Origin: Aspidapion aeneum
Taxonomy: Eukaryota; Arthropoda; Insecta; Coleoptera; Brentidae
DNA: 64,000 nt
Direction of reading: 5' to 3'
Assembly (NCBI GenBank): GCA_963576565.1
Contig: OY755039.1
Coordinates: 128,138,640-128,202,639 of the forward strand
The translations under genes were made by a program, and so were the position numbers. The notes under the pieces are model-generated. The model was not told the origin of the DNA. It saw nothing but the letters and a program-made list of their open reading frames with translations, and searched no databases. Positions 55,201 to 64,000 of the stretch are shown piece after piece. Numbering within the stretch: the stretch's first letter is position 1; the number at the start of each line of letters is the position of its first letter.

Positions 55201-56512
55201 AAATCGATTCTATACAATTATTATCAAATTAAATATAAAAATTTACGTTTTATGTTACAAAACATAGGATTCAAACATACCTGTCGAACTATTTTTGCTT
55301 TACAATTTTCTTATGACGTATTATTCTTTTCATAAAAGAAAATTTGATTTTTTTTCTTAAGTTGGATATTATCAGCACTATCTGCAAATTCACAGCTTTT
55401 ATGTAAAGTGAGGTAAATGTAAAAACAATCTCCTGTATATTTTTTTGTTTTTTTTTTGAGAGAGACTGTATTTTATTTATTTTCTTTCACTAACATGTAG
55501 GTAATCAAGTGAATTTCGTTTCATAATATTTTTAATCAAATTAAAAAGTATATTGTCGTTTATCATCGCAAGTTATTGTCAAGCCATTTTTGACAAATGG
55601 TATACCTAATTAAATATTATGAAATGGAAAAACCTAGTGTAGAACCCTTCATTCAATTTTCTTTGATACAGGTAGAGCCTACTAGATTGTCCGGACAAAA
55701 ACTTTTGTGTTTTGGCCGTTAAAGTCCTAAACTAATTTATCGTCTCTTGTTAGGGTATTATGTAGATGTAGCATAATAAAAATATTTTTGGAAAAATCAC
55801 AATAAAAATTATTTTTTGCTTGAAGAGGAATCATTATCTTTGCCCTTAAAGGAATTAATCCGCTACATGCGAAGTAATTGGGTAATTGACTATTTATGTT
55901 AATAAATTAACTTATCACACTTAAATATCTTATAAAATATTAACACCTTTGAAATTAAAACCTAAAATGAATTATTACCAAATAGATCATTCAGAGTTAA
56001 AACTATGATGTAGGATTTCTAGATAAATACTAAAAAAAAAAAATTAAAAAAAAAATTATTAAGGAGCTTGATAAAAAAAGCCATATTATGATCATACAAA
56101 AAAAATATCAATGATCTTTGTCAACATTAAAATGTCTAACTTTGAAGACCTATTTTTTTCGAAAAAAGATCTAAAGTTATATCCTAAGAAAGGTTATTAA
56201 GAAAATTCGACCTATTTTAAATCAAAGCCATAAAATAACCACCTTTAGCGAAAAATGTGCGTTATTTTTCATATATTCAAAAATTGAAATGTTCACCTAA
56301 CAGAAAACTAAACCTTTTTGGTAGAAAAAATAAAAATGGCATCCATATCGGTTTACTAGTTACCACAGAACACAGTAGACAGAAAACATAATTTTTTGAC
56401 AGTAATTTTTGAGTTAGGTATTTATTCGCACGGTAATTAAGCAAGTTTTGCATTGGTAATTTTAACAGTACATTCATTACCTTTAAAAAAAAATGGTGCT
56501 ATCTATCTATTT
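52241..56512. other. No gene recognised
   Basis: Long AT-rich, apparently unique DNA without notable frames. At 53261-53277 GAAAAG/GTATGTATG is a good match to an exon end and splice donor, but no exon can be proved. Confidence 0.4.
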
Positions 56513-56722
56513 ATTTAGCCTTCTTCGATCCATCTTTGGATATAGGCCTCCTCCAATATCTTCCACTCTTTCCTGTATGACGCCGTGTTCATCCATCTAG
56601 TCCCCATGTTTCTTTAAATCGTCCGCCCATCTCGTTTGTTGTCTTCCATTACTTCTTTTATTTTCCCAAGGTATCCAGTTTACAATACATTTGTTTGACA
56701 GAAAGACGATAGATTTAACAAA
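56513..56722 (-). pseudogene. RTE-like LINE 3' end (family G, copy 2)
   Basis: Minus-strand sequence matches 11318-11538: TGTATTGTAAACTGGATACC, GGGAAAATAAAAGAAGTAAT, GTGGAAGATATTGGAGGAGG, and ends in the same AAATAAATAGATAG tail. Only the last about 70 codons remain, with the frame decayed. Confidence 0.75.
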
Positions 56723-58045
56723 TGTATTGGTGCTATCGACCATGTCTTAAATGAAATAATATTTTGTAAAGCCATACAGTAATTTTTGAAAAAAAAAACA
56801 TAATCTCATAGCATTTTTATTGCATAAGGCTAAAGAAAGCCACAAATCAATGCTCTAACAAAGATTTTTCTTAACCCTTTTTACTTGTTTTAAAGCGATA
56901 ATTTGTTATAACAGTGAAATCGTTTTGATTAGTTTGAAGCTAGAAGATATTTTCTTGTAATTTTTATTAAAAAGACCAAGTTTACAGGTCATGTCCATGT
57001 CTTTATGACTATATAGGTACATTATTGATTTTTATCAAAAAGATATACAAAATTAAGTAGCATATTTTAAATAACTAAAAATATAAACAATTTAAATAAA
57101 TAAATTCGATAAGATCAAAGTACCATGTTTGATGTAATATGTAGGTTTACACCAAAACACCAGATAACCTAAAAAGATTGCTTAGCAGTTCCTTTTCCAT
57201 ACTATATAGGAGAAGTACTAATATATGTTTCTAAAATTTAACCAAAGATAATGATAAATCAATCTATTTTTCTAAATTTGCCTTGACCTTTGAAATTGGA
57301 TAAAGGTATTTGATATTTTTCCTAAAATAAAAACTCGCGTATTTTGAGTTTGTAATAACTTTATACATAAAAATAATATTATTTAGCATTAATATTAATT
57401 ATTAAAATAAATATATCATAATTCCCATTTAATAATTAAAGACTGGTTAAAGAGAAAACGCAATATGGAAATATGGAAATTTAGGTTATACATAACCAAT
57501 AAGCTAACCTAATTATAAAATTAATTAAAATCAAACAACAAATATAAAACCCTTTGGTTAATAATCATTAGTAAGGAAACGAGACATAAATTAGTTGACT
57601 TAATTAGTGATAAAGTCTTATTTCAAGCAAATAAACTATTTTACAATACCGTTGCAAAAAGGATACCCTGTATATTTGCTTGAATCAATTTAAGTATGGT
57701 AAAACTTTTTTCATATTTTTTTTTATTGAACTGTATTTAATTTTTAAAAAAAATACATAATAAAAACTTTCCCACACGAAAGAAAAAAACCGTTATATAA
57801 TTTCATATTTTTTGGTCTCTTATTTCCAAGTATTAATCTACTTGTAAAACGATGAATCTATTTCAAAGACTATAAAAATCAGCTAGACCATTTCAAAGAT
57901 AAACAAAATTATAAAACACATGGGTATTTCCAAAAGGTCTTTTATTTAGAACAGAGAATATAGTATTCTTTGTGTTAGTAGGTACCCAAAAATAGTTATA
58001 AAGAATTTTTATAACAAGCACATGTTTGGAAAAATGTTTTCGTCC
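56723..58045. other. No gene recognised
   Basis: AT-rich; nothing recognised. Confidence 0.4.
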
Positions 58046-58049
58046 GTAC

Positions 58050-58240
58050 GCATAACAGTGGCGTATCTTTATTATCTTTATGTGGGGAAGGAAATATTAT
58101 AATAAATATTGCATAGAACTGTTTTGCATATTGTCCAGACCACTGTATTATGTGTGTCCAAAACAAATATATTTTAAGATTTGGGGGGGAAATTTCACTT
58201 TTTTTTACCCACCCGTAGTTTCGCGCCTGATACGTCTATT
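58050..58240. mobile_element. Possible hAT-type MITE
   Basis: Starts CAGTGGCGTATCTTTATT with a GTGGGGA run, and ends with a GGGGGGGAAATTTCAC stretch and CGCGCCTG near 58231, inverted relative to CAG.CGCG-type ends. No 8-bp duplication is visible, so tentative. Confidence 0.3.
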
Positions 58241-58315
58241 CACATTTAACTTTACGGTATCTATCAACTAAACTATGATATTGAATTTATAAATCAAACA
58301 AGCTTTCGCGAAAAA

Positions 58316-58370
58316 TTTTTTGTTTCTCTCATATTTTTCCGCGGGTAGCTTGAAAGCTCACGGGGGTACA
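58316..58370 (+). repeat. Short dispersed repeat, copy 2
   Basis: Partner of 51616-51680 with a few substitutions and a short deletion. Confidence 0.6.
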
Positions 58371-59790
58371 ATTTTTGACTTTTCATTTAGGAATACTAAG
58401 GTTTATATTTATATTTTTCAAACAAGATCTATAGTGAGAAATGCAGTTCCTTGATTTAAATTTCATTAAGGTCGGTCGGTTATTTTTGAGTTGACCAGCT
58501 AAATCTAGAAAATAATGGCTTATGTACATTATTCCCAATATTCTCGTAACCACATCACATGTGACGATTTTTGTGCGTTAAATTAAAAAATATATATAAG
58601 ATTTATATTTACAAACTAAGAAAATTGGTATTTTGATATCTATATGATATAAAGTTTTTCATAAAAACTTTTCACAGTTGATCAGTACATTTTCGTAAGA
58701 TCTAGATCATTCTTCTTCTTAAAATTTTGCTACTAAGTTAATATATAAGTATATTGGCAAAATAATGAGTTTCTACCACGTCGTGTAAAACACAGTGTTA
58801 CACAATAGACCCGCGTGTACAGTGAGGTACTGAAAACAGCTTACATAAATTTCTATCTATCATTTTTTTTAAAACTATATTTCATTTTTATAAATTATAC
58901 CATGAAGTAATTAAGACCTTTTGTTTCCATTTTTGTCAACCTTAAACGTGTTATTTGAGCTTTTAAACCTTCATTTTTGTTTAAGGCAACTACTAAAACT
59001 TAAACCTATTGGTTAGTATTTTTTTTTGTTCCTGTTAAGATTTAAAAGATATGTGAAAATATTTCTCAAGTTTTGAGTTCGTTCGATAATTTTGATTTGT
59101 TTTATCTGTTAATTTCATCTTTTTTCCATAAATTTATAAGATAATCTTTGATCGTAATAATCTTTATCAACTGGTAACAAGAAACAGGCCAAAATAACGC
59201 CTACTTGTCAGTCCTCAGTTAAGTCCCTACTGATCTACTTTAAAAATTACTTGTGTGTCAAAAATATAATAATTGCCCTCAGAAAGGTCTATTTGCCAGG
59301 CCTACTTCGTACTTCGTACTGTATGTTTTTTTTTGAAAAGTGCTAATAACACAATGCCTTCTTAGCTAAGCTATTATATGCATAAGGTTCTATAATTTTT
59401 CAGATAAGTTTTCTCTGCACAGTTAATCAAACTATTTCACAGTTTTGACTGCGAATTGAGTTAGTATACAGATAATTTGAATTTTCTTTCTTTTTTAGTA
59501 TTCTTTTGTTTTCTTTGCGTTCCAAGAAAATGTTGGATAGATACATACATCCAGGATATTCTTAGCATATGTAAATAGTACTGAATCTCAAAAGTTTTAA
59601 GTTATTTACACACAGAGATTCTATAATGTAGTTGTCGTAGCAATATAATAACTTGCGTGCGTAAATATCTTGGTAACCAAAGATTTAGTACATTCGTTTC
59701 TTTGCTAACTTTTGTAATCTTCTTATCCTGTTTAATAAAGATATAATTTTTATGCAATTATCATCAGAGCTTACTTTCTTTTTTTCAAAA
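58371..59790. other. No gene recognised
   Basis: AT-rich; nothing recognised. Confidence 0.4.
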
Positions 59791-59814
59791 GACTGTTTTT
59801 TTAATGTGTTATTA

Positions 59815-60240
59815 CTATTTTGCTGTAGTTGGACTTATTCTATAAAGTAGTTGTTTACTACTACTATGTCGGTTTAGAACGTTTTTTTTACGTTGTCCGA
59901 CGCCTATTCTCCACCTTCTTCGATCATGACAGTCATCTTCCGACAGGTTATTTTTTTGACTCATTGATCTTTGGATTGACTGCTGCCATTCCAGTTTAGG
60001 ACGCCCTCTTTTTCTGCGCCCTATTGGTTGCCATTCTAGGACCTGTTTTGGTAATCTTTCGTCGTTCATCCGTTGTACATCGGCATACCATATCAGTTGC
60101 CTTTTAGTGATGTCATCAGTTATGCTTCCCTCGATTCCCATTCTTTCTTTTATGATCTCATTTCTTATATGATCAGTTCTGGATATTCTCATTGATCTTC
60201 TTATTGCATCCATTTCGACACTTTCCATTGGAATGGAATG
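59815..60240 (-). pseudogene. LINE C-terminal end, family R (copy 2)
   Basis: The minus frame has VEMDAIRRSMRISRTDHIRN, GIEGSITDDITKRQLIWYAD, GRRKRGRPKLEWQQSIQRSM and RRRWRIGVGQRKKNVLN, a better preserved version of 1300-1640 on the plus strand. The basic GR(R/P)KRGRP stretch and final WR-G-GQR are typical of arthropod RTE-type LINE ends. 5'-truncated near 60240; the frame's first about 20 codons upstream belong to the flank. Confidence 0.8.
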
Positions 60241-60409
60241 GAAGGTGTAGTTGTTTAAATAAACGATAAATTTTTCTGAATTAGAGGTAGTTGACATTTC
60301 ATCCTCTACCCATTCTTTGCCAAAAAGTTTATTTTTTTTTGTAATAGCTCAAGCCACACACGTATTGAAAAACCTATAAAAAAATTATTAATCTAGATCC
60401 TAGATCAAT

Positions 60410-60505
60410 CTGAAAGTCAAAAAGGGACAATCTCTCTCTTGAGTTTTTAGATTAGATCGTCGATGTCAAAAGGGACAATCATCTTTGTTTTGAGTTTTTG
60501 AGTTT
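60410..60505 (+). repeat. Short tandem duplication, about 50 bp
   Basis: GTCAAAAAGGGACAATCTCT...CTTGAGTTTTT recurs as GTCAAAAGGGACAATCATCT...TTTGAGTTTTT. Confidence 0.6.
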
Positions 60506-63150
60506 TTTTTTGTTTCAATATTTGCAATTTTGACACTAAAGATATTTTTTCTCTTGTATTGCAAAAGCAAGCCTGTCTATCATTACATAGACATATATAA
60601 CATAAATTAATTAAGTAATGCCTTAGCATTTTAACTTTTTAAAATTTTGCATTTGTAGAGCTTTTATTGTTTTTATTTGCCTAAAAAGTTTTTAATTATC
60701 ATCTAGTCCTCGCAATTTATGAGCACTCATTTAAAATTTTTATAATTTTGTTTAATTTTTAATAACTACGAGACCGATTTTAAGAAGAGAAAAATAATAG
60801 TGTCTAAACACGATGTCAAAAGCATAATAAATTCATTAAATGATGTTTTAAAGAAAAAGTTTTATTATATTTGTTTAAACCATGTATAAAATTAGTGTTA
60901 TAACTTCGTTTTCTTTTATAGGTGAAGACCATGACATTCAACAACTGTAGAGGTCTACGATTCTTCGACTTCCCTCAAAAATTTTACTTAATTAATATTT
61001 TTATTTTTATTTTCAGGAATTGTATTGTTTTGTATTGGGCTGTAAATGACCAAAACATCAAGTTGAGAGTTTTTAAGAACTATTTGTTCTAAAATTGTTT
61101 AGTAATTTTGAGATATTTTTATAAATGACAAAAGTCTATTACTATCTGTTGAGTAAATATGTGAGAGGGAAGTATTTTTGAATAAAAGCGTCCTAGAATT
61201 TTATTTTAACGTAACTTTGATATGGCTACATGGTATGGCGAAATTGTGCTGTGCTTGATATATGCATCTTTTGGTGTATAAGGAATGTTATAAAACAATA
61301 GACCAATAATAATTCGCCAAGTGGAATCGTCGCGTTTTCTTTTTCTTTTGTTGTTTTTTTTGTAAGACGAGGGCGAATTAATTTTTTTCGCTGTTTGTAT
61401 CATTATATTATAGATTATTTTATAAAATGTTTTTTTTTTAATGGAATGAGTGTTTTTAGCTGGATTTTAAACTCCCCAGTCATTGAGAAGAAGGCTGAGG
61501 AGTAAATTGGGAAAATTTTTCTTCTCCACTCGAGAGGGTGTTTCTATGGTATACCTATAATTAAAATTTTCAATTGGTCTATATTCGTTTTGTTTGTTGC
61601 CGTATCTCCTAATATCGTAACTCAATTTTTGAACATAGGGTTACGGTATAGTCAGTTAAATGTTTTAACCAATCTTTATCAAGAAAACTACTAAATTAAT
61701 AATCGTCATGTTATAGCTTACCTGGTCTACAGGTGAACTGGTCTAAAACAGCGGAAAAATATATGGGTTGGATTTTTGGGTTTCTTTCAAGTCAAATAAT
61801 TTTGTAAAAATGGGAATTTAAATTTGGGAAGAACTATTCAAGGTAGAGGTAAAACTTTACCTATGAAACGAATAAAAGTTATATCAGGGTAGGTTAATGA
61901 AGACAGTGACGTCACACCTAGTAGATGCCAGTAAGAGATCTAGGTAATTTTCTATTTCGTCATGTCGGGAACTCATTTTTGAGTTATACTGGATAAACAA
62001 TAGACCGAAAAATTTATTTAACACGAAGATGTAGACTAGTTTCTTTCTTCGTCATAAACCTGTGATTTTCTATCTTCAGAATGTGGCCACTACCTGTAAG
62101 TGTGGAATTCACAGTGTCTTATGTTTTCTAATTAGGGAGACAAAAGCGTTGTCGTTGAATAAATTTTATATTTCACAATACAATTTTCAATATAAAAATG
62201 GTAGATCTACCTATTCTTTATTATTATGACGAAACATGATTTAGATTTGGTATACAGGAGTCACTATACGTTTTTGAAACCTGTGTTGAAGTGATGAAGG
62301 GATATTATTTTAAAACAGGTTTTATGGTAGACATTTGGACAATTTTTCTGACTTGGTTATAAAATAGGATAATTAGATAATATTTGAGATAGTAACTAAA
62401 AGTTAGAATTTTTAGAAATTTTATGTTTAATGGTATAGAAATAGGAAAAACCTAGGAGATGCAACCAGAAGAGTACACGACTCTTGAGTCACGCCAAATC
62501 AAAGAAAACTGTTTTTTATTTTCATAAGTGATATTGGAAAATATTAACATCAAGAAAAAATAAGAGATTGGAAAAACAGACAAGAACAGCAGCAAAAAGC
62601 AGAATAAAGAAGTATTTTCTTTTATTATAAAATTTTATGATCAACTTTTTACTCTTTTTACTTTATAGGGTTGATAAGCCATTTAAGCTAATCTTTATGT
62701 AATTTAATAGTTTTTACATTATGAAATTTATATATTTTCTTTGTCTTGAAATTTTATATATAAAACCACTGTCTTTGGCTTTAGCAGTGCACCTATAGAC
62801 TAACGAAAAAGTCTCATTTGAATTAGAAAGTTTTTAATAAAAAACATCTTAATGGAAGGGTATATTTAAAATCAAGTAAATAAAATCTTTGTATAAAAAA
62901 ATTTCTAGTGTACAGCAAATAACTGTTTTTTTTTAAATTCTGTAAAATGTTACCCGTCAAACTAATTGCCATAAAACTAAGTGCATAAGCACAAATTTTA
63001 TAAAAAATAGCTAATTAGCTGTGGAGATTATTTTTGTAATATTTTAAAAAAACAAAATATCATTTTATTTTTTTGTTAAAATCCAGACATGCCTTTTGGT
63101 TTTGTTCTTTTGTGATCGATATGCGTGTTATAGTAAATCAACACCTTGGT
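60506..63150. other. No gene recognised
   Basis: AT-rich. Pyrimidine-AG acceptor-like sites at 60905-60921 (TTCTTTTATAG) and 61004-61018 (TTTTTATTTTCAG), and AATAAA near 61182. A 56-codon frame starting about 60930 has no known domain. Confidence 0.35.
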
Positions 63151-63156
63151 TAAAGT

Positions 63157-64000
63157 ATTTTTTTTTTTACGGGTATGCGCACCCGCAAGGAGATCCCTAT
63201 CACGCTCGAGAAGCGGCAAGTGCCCGGAAATGTTGGTGTGTGTTGGTTTTGAATCGGTTCAGGTTGTAACCTGCAGGGAAAACTGTCGCAGGGAGTTTAT
63301 TCCACAGCGATGCTGTTCTCCAGAGATATGAATTCTGATATAATGAGGTTCTTGGTGCCTCTATTTTGACAATAAATTGATGGTTACCGTCTGTTTGACG
63401 TGTTCGCCTAGTAGGTGCTACTCCCGGGGGGATCATACGTGCCCAACTCTTCAGAGCATTTTCCGTGATAATACCTGTAGAAGAGAGATAGGTCGCCCAC
63501 AGTTCTTCGATGTTCGAGACTATCCAAGCTACGGGTAAGTGCGGGGTCATTGATCAGCTTGATAGCTCGTTTTTGCACGGTGTTCAAAAGCATTAAGGTA
63601 TGTTTGGGTGCCGCACTCCATATATGTGAGCAGTACTCCATAGTTGGTCGAATCTGGGCTTTGTAGAGTGTCAGCAGTTGGCTTGGTGTATACAGATGTC
63701 TTGTACGAAATAGCACCCCAAGCTTTTGGGACGCCCTTTTAGCTATATCTGCCACGTGACTGTGCCAAGACATGTTGGTCTCTGCAGTGACTCCTAAGAT
63801 GTTCAACTGGCTCTGCAATGCGACAGCACTTCCAGATAGCATGATGTTTGGCTCACCGGTGCTGGTCTTTTTTGAAAACAGGGCTGCTTGGGTTTTCTGC
63901 GCGTTGAACTATACAAGGTTTTTGTTGCCCCAGTCCTCTATTATCTCCAAGTCGTTATTTATCTGTGATATTTCAGTTAGTCTAAGGTAATGGAATTCAC
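63157..64000 (-). mobile_element. Jockey-like LINE, 3' part (copy 3), continues beyond window
   Basis: The minus strand matches 26785-27634 of the LINE at 25099: poly-A tail (T run 63157-63168), GCGCATACCCGTA-type end, C-terminal LWRTASLWNKLP, QLLTLYKAQIRPTMEYCSHI and NLVQFNAQKTQ-type blocks. It keeps the base lost near 27231 in copy 1 (AAGCTGATC) but has an extra G near 63442 (GAGTTGGGCACG), so its C-terminus is shifted at a different place. The RT core lies outside the window. Confidence 0.9.

Noticed and set aside
1..64000. CRISPR array, phage-type or bacterial defence system
   Set aside because: Tandem arrays here lack constant repeats with unique spacers, and the gene content is wholly eukaryotic transposon-type.

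Overview
This window looks like a piece of a large, repeat-rich insect nuclear genome, possibly a beetle; the order is a guess from the style of the repeats. It is AT-rich, contains one intact protein-coding gene, and is otherwise made of decayed transposons, foldback elements and satellite arrays. I saw no prokaryotic gene organisation, CRISPR array, rRNA gene or functional tRNA gene.

Layout. 0-3.9 kb: pieces of several non-LTR retrotransposons (LINEs), then a broken F-type envelope gene of an errantivirus-like LTR element and its probable 3' LTR. 4-6.5 kb: MITE-like DNA, including a hAT element with an 8-bp target site duplication (TSD). 6.7-8.0 kb: the only convincing host gene, an intron-less leucine-rich-repeat protein on the minus strand, probably LRRC34-like. 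8.1-15.5 kb: hairpins, Tc1/mariner-type and hAT-type MITEs (one with a relic transposase N-terminus), and minus-strand LINE relics. 17.7-20.9 kb: a hairpin-ended element with internal tandem repeats, arrays of an AAAATAGCGC motif, and a GGATCC-centred satellite. 24.1-31 kb: a degenerate Ty3/gypsy element on the minus strand broken by three later insertions: a Jockey-like LINE, a hairpin-ended element inside the RNase H coding region, and a hAT element in or beside its upstream end.

31-35 kb: a tandem repeat family; its third copy holds a 1.26-kb foldback element with a near-perfect (CCGAA)n core, plus a small MITE. After it come a 5'-truncated LINE with a 12-bp TSD and a tRNA-derived SINE head. 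36.8-40.9 kb: tandem arrays. 41-45.9 kb: a LINE end with a restriction-like endonuclease domain, two head-to-head Penelope-like fragments, and an RNase H-bearing LINE end. 46.4-47.55 kb: a second foldback element made of CAAAATAGCGCAGGA-type repeats and palindromes. 48-64 kb: mostly featureless AT-rich DNA with a few LINE 3' ends, a foldback element at 51.7 kb, and a third Jockey-like LINE copy running off the window end.

Nothing here forms an operon or pathway. The value of the window is as a transposon fossil bed in which insertions can be ordered and, in several places, empty sites and target duplications can be read directly. Family names come from motif recognition and not from searches; edges of decayed elements are approximate.
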